A DNA stretch of 64,000 nt from Reticulitermes speratus (taxonomy: Eukaryota; Arthropoda; Insecta; Blattodea; Rhinotermitidae): positions 16,420,005 to 16,484,004 of the forward strand of contig JAJKFL010000427.1 of assembly GCA_021186555.1 (NCBI GenBank). Reading direction: 5' to 3'. Position 1 is the first letter of the stretch. Each line of letters opens with the position of its first letter. Under the pieces are notes generated by a model. That model saw only the letters and a program-made list of their open reading frames with translations, was not told where the DNA came from and made no database searches. A program made the position numbers and the translations under genes. Shown here one piece after another: positions 42,921 through 52,775 of the stretch.

Positions 42921-43498
42921 TAACTATTTGGGTAACATGATAAAAGTGATTCCGGGTCTACACGTGAAATTAACTCCAGGATCGCCATGGCAAAAGCAGC
43001 AATCAATAAGAAGGCTCGTTCCACTAGCAAATTGGACTTAAATTTAAGGAAGAAACTAGTAAAGTGCTACATTTGGAGCATAGCTTTGTATGGTGCTGAA
43101 ACGTGGACACTTCGGAAAGTAGATCAAAAATACGTGGAAAGTTTTGAAATGTGGTGCTGGAGAAGGATGGAGAGGATCAGTTGGACCGATCGTGTGAAAA
43201 ATGAGGAAGTATTACACAGTGTGAAGGAGGAAAGGAATCTTCTACGTACAATAAAAAGAAGGAAGGCTAAATGGATTGGTCACATCTTGCGTAGGGGCTG
43301 CCCTCTAAAACACCGAAGGGACGATAGAAGGAAGGATAAGAGTGACGGGAAGACGAGGAAGGTGTAAGCAGCTACTGGATGACCTTAAGGAAAAGAGAGG
43401 ATACTGTAACTTGAAAGAGGAAGGAACAGATCGCACTCTGTGGAGAACTCCCTTTGGAAGAGGCTACGGACCTGTTGTACGACAGACCACGGAGTGAT
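42921..43498 (+). pseudogene. LINE-B: C-terminal region inserted in a foldback arm
   Basis: It starts in the YLGS-like block (YLGNMIKV), then LDLNLRKKLVKCYIWSIALY, GAETWTLRKVDQKYVESFEM, WTDRVKNEEVLHSVKEERNL and KAKWIGHILRRGCPLKH. The frame shifts near 43310-43360 and resumes (CKQLLDDLKEKRGY, RTPFGRGYGPVVRQTTE). It ends with GATGATAAG. The copy is 5'-truncated and broken, and is younger than the foldback it splits. Confidence 0.85.
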
Positions 43499-43518
43499 GA
43501 TAAGAATTATACAATCTT

Positions 43519-43566
43519 CCTTCCTACACGTTTCGGGGGTCGACCGCCATCTTCGGGGAGCAACAC
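43519..43566 (-). ncRNA. Hammerhead-like motif, left arm
   Basis: Minus strand: CCGAAGA (CUGAAGA with U4 changed), one T, GGCGGTCGACCCCC hairpin, GAAA, CGTG, GTA-type TAGG. The core change probably weakens it. Confidence 0.45.
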
Positions 43567-43864
43567 CTAAAACACGTGCAATTTAAAACCTAATGAAGCC
43601 AGTTTACTTATATATAAAATAAGATACAATACAAATATTACTTTTATTATACTGTAGAATGCATCAGCTCATTACACGTGTTACTAAAATGTCGCAGTGT
43701 AGTCCACCAACCACATAATAATCACACTACGAAATTTAATAACACATGTAAAGAGCTGATGTATTCTACACTACAATAAGCAGTGATTTTGTTATGTCAG
43801 CCTATCTTACTTATACATACAAACGAGCTTCATTAGGTTTTAAATTATACGTGTTTAAAGTGTT

Positions 43865-43906
43865 GCTCCCCGAAGATGGCGGTCGACCGCCGAGACATGT
43901 AGGATG
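43865..43906 (+). ncRNA. Hammerhead-like motif, right arm
   Basis: CCGAAGA, one T, a perfect GGCGGTCGACCGCC hairpin, GAGA in place of GAAA, CATG, GTA, GG. Two core substitutions make activity unlikely. Confidence 0.45.
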
Positions 43907-44261
43907 GACGAGTTCATATTTCTTACACATACTTGTTATGTGCAAATTGTTGGATTTATATAAAAAGTAAAAACTTACTCAGTTTATCAATAAATAAACT
44001 TTTTTTTTTGCCCGCACTACAAATTCAACCAGAAACTGATAAATAAACAGGAACATATAAGTCTAATTCAATTATCGTTATTTTTGTTTCGTTCCTCACT
44101 AGACAGCCTATACCGTGCTGGTTCTATTCCTATTAAGCGAAGATTATTATTCGCCACATAAGATGTCTAATTATGTTAATTTTGTGGGGTTCCTTACAGA
44201 AACACATTTAGGATGAATACTCGGCATTGCACAAACAAACCACTAAACTTTACCTTGATTT

Positions 44262-44440
44262 CAGGCTTCCGCCCGCGATGTTGATGAAATCTGTGGTCTT
44301 CTGGGTTGTTACACGGCGTCGTGTGGTAATTATTTACCGACGTTTCCTACTTGGAATCTTTACCCGTGAAGATGGGACCGATACGTTGTAAATAATTACC
44401 ACACGACGCCGTGTAACAACCCAGAAGACCACAGATTTCA
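44262..44440. repeat. Perfect 52-bp palindrome of the family-B type
   Basis: Bases 44286-44337 and 44388-44439 are exact reverse complements (52 of 52 by eye) around a 50-bp centre. The centre holds GAAGATGGGACCGATACGTT and CCGACGTTTCC, decayed family-B hammerhead parts. The outer TTTCAGGCTTCCGCCCGCGA block is shared with 35353. Perfect arms suggest very recent inversion-duplication or gene conversion. Confidence 0.9.
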
Positions 44441-44551
44441 CTAAACTTTACATTGTTCATTCCGTGCATTGCCGATAACCAATTAACAACAATCAGACCA
44501 ACAAAATGCACAGTACTGTTCGCAGATATTTGTATTACAATATCACATTGA

Positions 44552-44597
44552 ACACTGCTACATGTTTCGATCCCCAACGGATCATCATCAAGGAATC
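44552..44597 (-). ncRNA. Hammerhead-like motif, left arm
   Basis: Minus strand: TTGATGA (C3 changed to U), one T, GATCC - GTTGG - GGATC, GAAA, CATG, GTAG. The core is otherwise complete. Confidence 0.5.
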
Positions 44598-44879
44598 AAA
44601 TCAAGGCAACGCAGCACAAAACCAAGAAATCTGCATAAAATAGAAAGGCGTAAAAAATCGAACAGTTAAAATGTTGGCGATTCTTTTTTTTACTTAACGA
44701 AGAATAATAAAGTACTGTATTAGCCTTCGTTAAGTACGTAAGCTACCGCCGAGACACTGTTTATCAGCATCCATTATACAACTATAACACAAAGAATCGC
44801 CTACGTTTTAACTGTTTGACATTTACGCCTTTCTATTGTATGCAAAAGTTGTTGGTTTTGTGCGGTGTTGCTTTGATTT

Positions 44880-44924
44880 GATTCCCTGATGATGAAGCCT
44901 TGGGGATCGAAACATGTAGCAGTG
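44880..44924 (+). ncRNA. Candidate hammerhead ribozyme, right arm
   Basis: CTGATGA, one T, GAAGCC - TTG - GGGATC (helix II partly mispaired), GAAA, CATG, GTA. Helix I is weak. The core bases are intact. Confidence 0.5.
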
Positions 44925-45000
44925 TTTAATGTGATATTGTAATATAAATATCTAAGAAACAGTGTTGTGCATTTTGTTGGTCTGAGTGTTGTAAAACCAT

Positions 45001-46483
45001 TAAACTTTCAACTGAATTCTGAAACAAAAGTCCCGAACAGGGAATTACCCTTTATAGCATAATCAAAATTGAAACGAACAACACAGCTCACGTAAGTGTA
45101 CACGAGCTCTGTAGCTGCGTTTTGACGCTTCAGCTGGCAGTGACCCGAAACCAATTTCCGTCACTATGAAGTGTGTTTGCAAATAAACCATAATTACATT
45201 CAACTAAATTTTTCCACACAACGCAAACATTCCCTCGCACAAATACATAACACGAGTAATAACTTTTAAACAAACAAGAGACCAACGCAAATAAGCAAAT
45301 TACATTTCCAACGAAATACAAACGGTACCTGCTTACATCAATGATTGCTGTTAGCTAACTATATAATACATACAACATGGTGGAATACAGTTAAGTAGCT
45401 AAAGCCAATCACAACGCTGAAGCGATACTGTAATTTTAATGAAGCCGGAGGCACAGGTACTGAAATATCGATCAGTGAAAGGGGAATTATATCAGATGTT
45501 CCATACTCTTTAGCCAATGGTTTATTTAAGAAAGGGAGAGAATGAGACGGTCCTTACATCAAAGAAAAGCCACAAATATACTTAAAAAGAATAATAATAC
45601 AGGAATTGAGTGTTGAGGAAACCAATTTTAAAAGAGAATTTGATGAAATTATGATGCCTGCATGTCGATTAAATAATCTGGTTGACCGTGCGTATCAATA
45701 TGAAGTAAGGTATGATTGACATTTGTTAGTCTCTGTGGTGTGCCAAAGGTTCATTACCATTCCATTAGGTAGAAAAAGGCAGAAACACAGACGAAACGAA
45801 AACCAAATGAAATTCTTTGTATAAATACGACAGATGATAAAGGGAGGTGGGGAAGGGGACATTGCAAGTTAGCATCATGTTAATATTGGAGAGGTTTATG
45901 GAAACGTCGCCATCGAGTCTCATAATGTCATGAAACACTTAACGTCTTCAAGACTCCACCGCCATTACACGCTCATGCATTACTGAGATACAGCAAACAC
46001 GACACGAAGGAATTCGGACGATATCTTGTTCATGTAATTGTTTCAGGAGGGGCTGTAACAACTGTGACAAAATTCATGTGGTTAGCAGAGCGCTCAGCGC
46101 GAGTAATCCTGTACTAATGGAGTGATGATTATGATGACGACGACGATGATGATGCACAGAAAAGGGAAAATAAATCTGGCAGAATATATGGCAGGTGAAA
46201 CGGCAATGTACCTGTTACAGTAAAAAAGAAAAACAAGAGGGCAGAGAAGTATCACAAAATAGGCAACTTCGTAAGAGAGCGTAGGAATTGTTACGAAGTA
46301 GAAAGTAAGAGGGCAGGTATGCTGACAGTTGAAAGGAGGAAATCAATTCATTAGTGGAGGACTTAATAGTGTAGAAATATAGTGCTAGTTGATACGATTT
46401 GTCAGTGGAAAGGCTGCGTTGCCGATGTAATTTATACATTATAAATTACATATCTAGTTTTTAAAGGTGAAATAAATTTTTCG
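45001..46483. other. Unannotated 1.5-kb stretch
   Basis: A (GAC/GAT)n run lies near 46127-46153. Nothing else recognised on either strand. Confidence 0.4.
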
Positions 46484-46495
46484 CCTTAAAATATT

Positions 46496-46754
46496 TTTTT
46501 TTATGGCTCGACAGCCCTTGGGGGCCTAGGCCTCGTCATTTTACGACGCTTCACGATCACACACATTTTAGACACACCACGTTCGGTAGGACTCCTCTGG
46601 ACGAGGGACCAGCTCATCGCAGAGACCTCTACCTGACAACACACAACACTCACAAGAGACAGACATCCATGCCCCCGGTGGGATTCGAACCCACGATCCT
46701 TGTAAGCGAGCGGCCGCAGACCACGCCTTATACCGCACGGCCACTGGGATCGGC
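46496..46754 (-). mobile_element. SINE-2 copy with target duplication
   Basis: A complete SINE-2 in reverse: ATGGCTCGACAGCCC tail, AGACACACCACGTTCGGTAG, CTCTACCTGACAACACACAA and GGTGGGATTCGAACCCACG. A perfect 12-bp duplication, CCTTAAAATATT, flanks it (46484-46495 and 46755-46766). Confidence 0.95.
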
Positions 46755-46789
46755 CCTTAAAATATTAGATACGTAAAAAAAAAATTTTG

Positions 46790-47075
46790 ATCATGCCCCG
46801 ATATATATAAGCACACGTATAAGTGATAATGCGCTATCTGCCACTTTTATCTGTGGTTAACACTTCAGATCCTAGTGGTATCTATATGTACCACAAGTGC
46901 TAATATTAAAAAATTCTGCATTTTGCCCACACAGTGTATTTCAGCGTGTTGTATGGTTCTCAAAAAACAGCGATCATTTCCCTATAGTACATTAACGTAC
47001 TGGTTTCCATAACCGAGACGGACAGTGTTTACTGCGCGGTACCCAACTAATCTTCAATTATAATTAAATATGGTT
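46790..47075 (+). repeat. Unclassified dispersed repeat X, copy 2
   Basis: Landmarks TGCCCACACAGTGTATTTCA, GTTGTATGGTTCTC, TTTCCCTATAGTACATTAA, TCCATAACCGAGACGGACAG and TGTTTACTGCGCGGTACCC align with 52136-52400 in reverse and with 17990-18245. No coding and no visible terminal repeats. Confidence 0.55.
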
Positions 47076-47142
47076 AAATCATTCTTCCGGCTCTGCGTTT
47101 AGATTACGAATCCTAGTCGAAGGTTACTATTAGTCCAAAGTA

Positions 47143-47421
47143 AAAGGTAAAGCAACCCCATTACAGGCCTTGACAGACCCTTAGGGTTCCAGGAGGTTGA
47201 GGCTACCAGATTTCTAGACAATCGGCACATGAAGGTGGTAAGGTTGTCAGCCCTACGCACCGGCCGCCTTTCCCCCAGGAAATATTCCTGGTACTCATTT
47301 CTGTTAAAGGCTGAGTCGACCCCAGGGCCATAGTGCGACCGAAATTATGTCAATGAAAAATTCCAATTACATCATAGGGAATCGAACCCACGACCTTCCG
47401 GCTTGTAGCGCAGTGCCTCGA
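47143..47421 (-). mobile_element. SINE-4 copy with target duplication
   Basis: Landmarks CCCATTACAGGCCTTGACAG, GATTTCTAGACAATCGGCAC, AGGTTGTCAGCCCTACGCAC, GACCCCAGGGCCATAGTGCG and GGGAATCGAACCCACGACC are SINE-4 in reverse. The flanking ATTAGTCCAAAGTA (47129-47142) and ATTAGTCGAAAGTA (47422-47435) are a 14-bp duplication with one change. Confidence 0.93.
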
Positions 47422-47548
47422 ATTAGTCGAAAGTAGGTTTCATTTAGAACAAACCATCACTTATATTTCGAAAACTCTAGCGTGTTCTGCTTTGCATATC
47501 GACAAGTAACGTCATGGTCTGCGCTTTTACAAGTGTCGATCGGGATAT

Positions 47549-47920
47549 AAGTTCACATGGCACGCAATTTCGGAACAAAAGAAGCTACATTAATTTTGAT
47601 TACAAGTTTAATAAGGAAATTCGTCGCCGAGCGATTACCATCTGTTTCCAGTGCTGAAGCGAAATCTTTGCAGAACATATTTGAAGACGATCGCGAGGTG
47701 GAAGCAGTTGCGACACGAAGACTGACAATACACGGCAGAGACCGATATCAACAAGGAACAGAGACACTTGTCCCACGATACGATAAATGTCCCACTTTTG
47801 GCGGGGACTATGAGGAAAGGCAGTGGTGTAGCAACATAATTAAATCTGATTTTTTTTCTTATTAGAGTTCAAAATAAAAAACCCAAAATACCTGCAGTGT
47901 AAACTTCTTTTCTGACAGAT
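47549..47920 (+). pseudogene. Mariner-type transposase C-terminal fragment (tentative)
   Basis: A 102-codon frame (47557-47865) ends with DREVEAVATRRL, then TLVPRYDKCPTFGGDYEE. The LxxRYDKCxxxGGDYxE ending is characteristic of the C-terminus of mariner transposases of the SETMAR-related kind. The catalytic aspartates are not present here, and the first 50 residues are not recognisable as transposase. The second copy at 20394-20715 shares the whole stretch, so the unit is a repeated fragment. Called dead. Confidence 0.5.
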
Positions 47921-48208
47921 TCTTGTACAAGGATAGGTGGCGTCAAGAGATGTTGCTGTCTCTCGTAAAGATCTGTTTTCAGCGTAGGACAGTGTGGGCA
48001 CACAAATAGAATGACTGCCACAGACATAAATGTGAAGAAAAGAAAAGAAAAATATGTGTTGCAAAATGTTTATTCTGAAGAAAATCTGTAATGGATAGCG
48101 GACCTTAATTTACTAGCAGATTTTAAAGTGCGACATGAGTCGTTTGTACAATGAACACTTTGATTTACCATAATTAAAAGAATGTAAAACTCTTGTGGAC
48201 CTTCCTAC

Positions 48209-48318
48209 AGTGTTAGAATGTTATATGTACAGTGTTAGAATGTTATACCTATAGTGTTAGAATGTTATACCTACAGTGTTAGAATGTTATACCTACAGTG
48301 TTAGAATGTTATACCTCA
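48209..48318. repeat. Tandem repeat, 22 bp x 5
   Basis: Five units of about 22 bp, ACAGTGTTAGAATGTTATAC plus CT. The array runs directly into a hammerhead-like motif. Confidence 0.9.
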
Positions 48319-48352
48319 GGACGGTCGAGACGGCCGAAACATGTAGAATTTG
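48314..48352 (+). ncRNA. Degenerate hammerhead-like motif
   Basis: CTCAGGA (CUGAGGA with G5 changed), C, GGTCG - AGA - CGGCC helix II, GAAA, CATG, GTAG. A CTTGTTGGTTGCA terminus follows at 48389. It looks like a solo right end. The G5 change should abolish activity. Confidence 0.45.
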
Positions 48353-48401
48353 AATAACAAGTATAATTGTGATTCACGAATTTGTGTCCCTTGTTGGTTG
48401 C

Positions 48402-49217
48402 ATTATTTGACAAAATTTGATGGAAATTTATTACAAAACTTTACAAAATGAATTAAAAAACACGCGTGGATTCCTTCTGAAACACCATAACTCCAATAAT
48501 GCTAGTGTTCACGGCACTGCCATTGTAATTTCATTCAAATATCACGAAACGTTCCTTAGGCCACTGCTGCTCTAAGACGCTGTTTCGGTGCCTTCCAAAT
48601 CGAGTGCCGATCATGGCGCATCTTTCATGTACAGCTACCGAGCGGTTCAGTTTGCTCACGTTCGTTACAGTTCGTCATGCTAACTACTGCGCACGTAACC
48701 CTAAAGTGTCAGTTGATGTCTTCTCCAAATTCGTGACTGATTGGAGGTGGTAACCGACCGTGTTACGTAATGACGGGGCGTAAATCACCCTTCCTCCCCT
48801 CGCCTCCCGCATGTACACTCTGTTGTTATTTAATACTAGGCGTATTGGAGCTCTTTATAAGAGAGATGAAAACCTTTGAAAAGTTTTTAAGTATTTAGTT
48901 TACAGCTTCTAATGACTTCATTGAGTAGATGAATATTTAAATCTAGCGTGTTTGAAGTGCTTTGCAGAAACGAGTATTTGATTGTTTGATTTTTTTAAAG
49001 GTTTGCTTTTGGGGCGATTTTGTAATGGATTGTCGAAGAGAGGTTTTTATAATGCCTCTGAAGTGTCGACCGATCGATTTTATCCTGCTGCCTTTCCGCC
49101 TGATGAGTTGTTGAGTGACACCCAAACGTCGGACATTTTAAGAGTGCCTTATAATTTAAGGCCCTCTGTATTAATTACTGAGCTAACGGACCGTGCTTTG
49201 TAGCAGTTATAATGGCT
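48402..49217. other. Unannotated stretch
   Basis: An open frame at 48982-49203 (73 codons, with ...STDRFYPAAFPPDELL...) has a protein-like composition but no recognised domain. It ends just before repeat Y. Confidence 0.35.
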
Positions 49218-49765
49218 TAAGTGCCTATATTGTGGAATGTATTGGAAGTGCGTCCGGTACAGGTAGCAAGACAGACAATGTACGTACAGTATAACGTAAT
49301 TGAGGCGCGTTTATGCAACCACTGTTGTCGTGAAAAAGCAATAAGTATTAGATATTCTGAGTGTGTGTCTGTAGCCTTATTTACCCAGCATGCAAAGCGC
49401 GTGCGCCGTGTTATACTGTCATTTGTGGTCTGTCCGGCTCTACCATATTTTTCCACATTATCTCATAAATGGCACGATTTTCGGAAAAACATTATCGAAT
49501 ATAAAATGTGATGTTTTGATTTTCTCTACAAGTTTTGTCTGAAACATTTCTCACTCTAAGAAAACTTCAGCGAGATATTATCATAAATATACATAGGTCT
49601 TCATGTAAAGTAACCGTTATTCTTGTCAGATTTTAATGAAACTTGAATTTTATCGACAGATTTCCAAAAAAATACTCAAATATCCAATTTCATGAAAATC
49701 CGTCCTTTGGGTGCCGAGTTGTTACATGCGGACGGACAGACATGACGAAGTTAATAGTCGCTTTT
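49218..49765 (+). repeat. Dispersed repeat Y, copy 1
   Basis: It aligns for about 500 bp with 59005-59520. Landmarks are GCAATAAGTATTAGATATTC, GAGTGTGTGTCTGTAGCC, GTCTGTCCGGCTCTACCATA, TTTTGTCTGAAACATTTCTC, AGATTTTAATGAAACTTGAA and GCGGACGGACAGACATGACG. A short open frame (VSVALFTQHAKR...LPYFSTLSHKWHDFRK) is preserved in the other copy. I recall similar sequence as a common insect repeat but cannot name its class. Confidence 0.75.
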
Positions 49766-49869
49766 CGCAGTTTTGCGAAAGCGCCCAAAAAATGCAACCC
49801 TTCTGTTTACTGTTTCATACCGCGGACCTAATACAGAACAGTTTTAATACTGAACAACCCCGTTGGTGT

Positions 49870-50325
49870 GCAGATACAAAAGCATATTTTCCCTTATTAA
49901 TCACACCGTCACAACCAACACTTCGCTTTTTAATGCGTATGTAGGCTACCGGTTTTAGCTCAAAGAGCCATTCTCAAGGCCAGCTGGTATTAGTACTGCC
50001 GCACATATTATATATCTTTACGGTCTGACTCTGCATCTCATTTTTTTTACATTTACTTCCTTTATATTTCAACATTTTACCTTTTATTTTTATTTTCCTT
50101 CGGCAATACATTTATATATGACATACATTTTTATGTATTCATTACATTCACTATTGTAAAAAGAGGAAGATCTTCCGCTTTCCACAACGTATGGAGTTTT
50201 TTAATTTATAGTTTCTGTATGGTGTGATGATGGCTCTTTGAGCCGAGACCGGTAGCCTACACACGCATTACAAAGCGAAGTGTTGGTTGTAACTGAATGA
50301 TTAATAAGAGAAAATATACTTTTAT
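49870..50325. mobile_element. Foldback element, degenerate hammerhead-like ends
   Basis: Inverted arms: CACAACCAACACTTCGCTTT at 49911 with AAAGCGAAGTGTTGGTTGT near 50272, TGTAGGCTACCGGT with ACCGGTAGCCTACA, and outer CATATTTTCCCTTATTAATCA with TGATTAATAAGAGAAAATAT. Motif remnants sit at 49952-49985 (-; GAGAATGGCTCTTTGAGC) and 50224-50257 (+; TGATGATGGCTC, GAGCCGAGACCGGTAGCC, with GAAA changed to GAGA). Confidence 0.8.
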
Positions 50326-50351
50326 AACAGAAAACACCTGAAATGTGACAG

Positions 50352-50640
50352 TTTTTTTTATTGAAGGGCCCCGCAGCAGATGCTACAGACGCACCACAGC
50401 CTTGAAGGCTTATTGTGCAACCCTGTGATGAAGATGAAGATAATTTTTTTTCTGCTTTTCCATTTTAATGGAGCACCGGTGGAAAGAAATTGCCAGGGGA
50501 AAACAGAAGTATTCAAGAGAAAAACCTGTCCCAGTGCCACTTTGTTCACCATAAATCCCACATGGACCGACCCGGATCGAACCCGGGCCTCCGCAGTGAG
50601 AGGCCGGCGAATCACGCCTGAGCCATGGCACAGTAACCCC
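50352..50640 (-). mobile_element. SINE-3 copy, complete
   Basis: A T run at 50353-50360 marks the poly-A end. Landmarks AGCCTTGAAGGCTTATTGTG, TAATGGAGCACCGGTGG, CTGTCCCAGTGCCACTTTG and GACCCGGATCGAACCCGGG lead to the head CTGAGCCATGGC. Confidence 0.92.
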
Positions 50641-51005
50641 GAATTACTTGTCTGGATGATAAGGCGATGCGCGACTACTGTGCTAGAGGTTCAGGTGCTG
50701 GTCTAATATTGTCAGATATTATCACAAGGATCAAAGTGGCACGACTGCAATTGGCAAGGCATTTACAGATAATGGATAATAATAAAATACACACAAGAAT
50801 CGTGGGTTTCAGACACGAAAAAAGAAGGACAGCGGGGAGAATTAAACTTCAGTGGATGCATGGTATAGTGGAATATATGAGGAAGTTTGGGACCCAAGGT
50901 GGTGGGTGGTTGCCAGGGACAGACAAGACGTAGAAGAAGGCTGTAAGGCAGGCCAAGGCTCATAGTGCGCTACTGATGATCATGACGACGACGACGACGA
51001 TGATA
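50641..51005 (+). pseudogene. LINE-E: reverse transcriptase C-terminal tail
   Basis: The frame from 50667 reads IKVARLQLARHLQIMDNNKI, HTRIVGFRHEKRRTAGRIKL and QWMHGIVEYMRKFGTQG, a diverged version of the LINE tail (LRWLGHLxRMxxxR..., GRPxLRWxDxVxxDLRxLG). After frameshifts KAVRQAKAHSAL is followed by (GAC/GAT)n, the simple tail of this LINE type. A dead, 5'-truncated copy. Confidence 0.65.
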
Positions 51006-51009
51006 TTGA

Positions 51010-51065
51010 TGATACCTCCACACCCCCACATGCCTTCACGGCTTGCACAGGGACACCTTTATAGT
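51010..51065 (+). mobile_element. SINE-1 3' end fragment
   Basis: ATACCTCCACACCCCCACAT, GCCTTCACGGCTTGCACAGG and GACACCTTTATAG match the SINE-1 3' end (compare 11715-11755). Confidence 0.55.
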
Positions 51066-52135
51066 GGAAGAGGTTTTATGTACATTTTCAATTTACGTAC
51101 GTACATTTTAAATAAGCATCTCACTCTGTGAATATTTTTCTCAAAAAACAACGTTTCAAAACTTTTCAGAGCAGTCTGTACTGCTCACTGTAACTACGTA
51201 TCATTAACTTTAAAAGACATGACCACCAGCTTTTAAAGTCTAACAAGATTTTAAGAAGAAAGAGTGAATGGCACGGTAACGAAAGTCACTCGATGTCCGA
51301 CACCTACGTGACTTAAGCACTGAAGTCCACAAAGTTGCGTAAAATGCGTGGGAGCAATAACTCAAAATGGAGCACTGCTATGCGACAGTCCCTTGTACCC
51401 TTAAACTAACGGACTGTTAAAACTGATAAGATGTAAAGCTATATTTTATTAATCTAAGATGTCCGTTAACATAGGCACTTCTAAAACGAACAAGCAACAA
51501 AAATCTGTCTCAATGTTCTGCAAGGCGTTAGGATTTTATAGTGTTTTACTAATTGTATATAAAACACAACGCACAAAGCTATATCAGTGTAATGTATTCA
51601 TACACGATTATTACAAACAAGCAGCAGCATGCACGAAGACGTCACGTTAGAACTGGTTTGTCATAAAAGGGTGTGCCAATAAATAAGAGAAAACAAATCT
51701 ATAGATGTACAACAAATCTAATTTACGTTAACCAGATTACGATACGTTTAACCAGCACTACTGAGTGTACATTTAAAACCAGTAGTTGTGTTTTTTTAAT
51801 AATAAGGCTTTGTAATTGAAGTAACAAACTTTATGTTTGCACGCGACTTTAGCACCTGTTGTTATTTACGTAATACTCTAAGTATATCTGTGGGTTTCAA
51901 TTTTACACTGAAGGCTGATAGTTAAACACATCTTAACGAAGAGAAATTAAATTAGAATTGCTATACAGCTATAGAGTTTATAGCATGTAGCTTATGGTGT
52001 ACTTTTATTGCACATTCTGTAGTATAAAATTTAAATAGGTAATGAAAACGCGTTTATAAAAACCTGTCGTTTGTTAATTCTGTTTTAACCGTGTTGTAAC
52101 ATTTAAGTACTAAGATTAAACTTAATTACTATGTA
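51066..52135. other. Unannotated 1-kb stretch
   Basis: AT-rich. Nothing recognised. Confidence 0.4.
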
Positions 52136-52400
52136 CTTTTAAATATTCAGTTCGTACCGCACAGTAAAGACACTTCGTCTCGGTTATAAACACCAATCAG
52201 TTAATGTTGTATGGGGAACTAATGGTTGCTTGTGATGAGGTCCATACAAAACACATAAACACACTGTGTGGACAGAACGTAGAATTTTTGAACTGAAACC
52301 CGATGGCACCTGAAGTAGCTGATGAACTTCAAAGGGTTCAGTTGATAAGTTGATAATGCAATTCAAATTAATGAAACTTTCATACCGTCGTGTTGCTCAC
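52136..52400 (-). repeat. Unclassified dispersed repeat X, copy 3
   Basis: It is in reverse relative to copies 1 and 2: plus-strand CGTACCGCACAGTAAAGACA, TCGTCTCGGTTATAAACACC, TGTATGGGGAAC and ACACACTGTGTGGACAGAAC correspond to the blocks listed for 46790-47075. Confidence 0.55.
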
Positions 52401-52736
52401 ATCTCAGTACTACTACATGAACGAACGCCATCAGAACTTGATATTAAGTTGTACTTTTGACGGTATGTCTTTCATATAATATCAGCTTTCTTAACTTTAT
52501 GCTGGTGCATGACTTTATGGAGTGCGTTCCAGATACACGAGAAAGCCTGACAAGAACAGTTCCAAACAAATACCCTCGCTGTCATTAAGAACTGTTCCAC
52601 TATATCATTCATAGGAATATGTCTGAAAGGACTGGTATTAATACTAATTAACTTAATAGAATTCATTCCTCTGTATTTAAACTAGTCAGTAACAGTTATA
52701 TAGTTCAGTCTAACACAACTGTATTTTTATTCAATT

Positions 52737-52775
52737 GCTACATGTTTCGGTCGAGGTCGACCACCATCAGGCCGT
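52737..52775 (-). ncRNA. Hammerhead-like motif, left arm
   Basis: Minus strand: CTGATGG (A9 changed to G), T, GGTCGA - CC - TCGACC, GAAA, CATG, GTAG. Both arms share the A9 change, so it predates the inversion or was copied by conversion. Confidence 0.5.

Larger units (their letters stand above)
42903..43960. mobile_element. Foldback element with two hammerhead-like motifs, interrupted by LINE-B
   Basis: The left terminus CCAACAATTTGCACATGTA (42903) is the reverse complement of the right end ATGTGCAAATTGTTGG (43939-43954). The left arm is split by a LINE-B fragment (42921-43498). The arms continue at 43505-43640 and 43770-43935 (for example CTAATGAAGCCAGTTT with AAACGAGCTTCATTAG). Motifs lie at 43519-43566 (-) and 43865-43906 (+). 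Confidence 0.8.
44470..45000. mobile_element. Foldback element with two hammerhead-like motifs
   Basis: Left CAGACCAACAAAATGCACAG and right GTGCATTTTGTTGGTCTG are inverted termini. Arms pair through ATATCACATT, GAACACTGCTACATG, AAAATGTTGGCGATTCTTT (with AAAGAATCGCC...TTTT) and CTTAACGAAG. The same architecture and inner sequence occur in 21332-22142 (for example CTTCGTTAAGTACGTA versus TTTCGTTAAGTACGTA), so these are two members of one subfamily. Confidence 0.88.

Noticed and set aside
48982..49203. Small protein-coding gene (73 codons)
   Set aside because: The composition is protein-like, but there is no homologue I recognise, no splice or promoter evidence, and it lies next to repeat Y.
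49895..50270. Active ribozymes in the 49.9-50.3 kb foldback
   Set aside because: GAAA is changed to GAGA on one side and the core CTGANGA to TTGAGAA on the other. I keep the foldback call but not activity.
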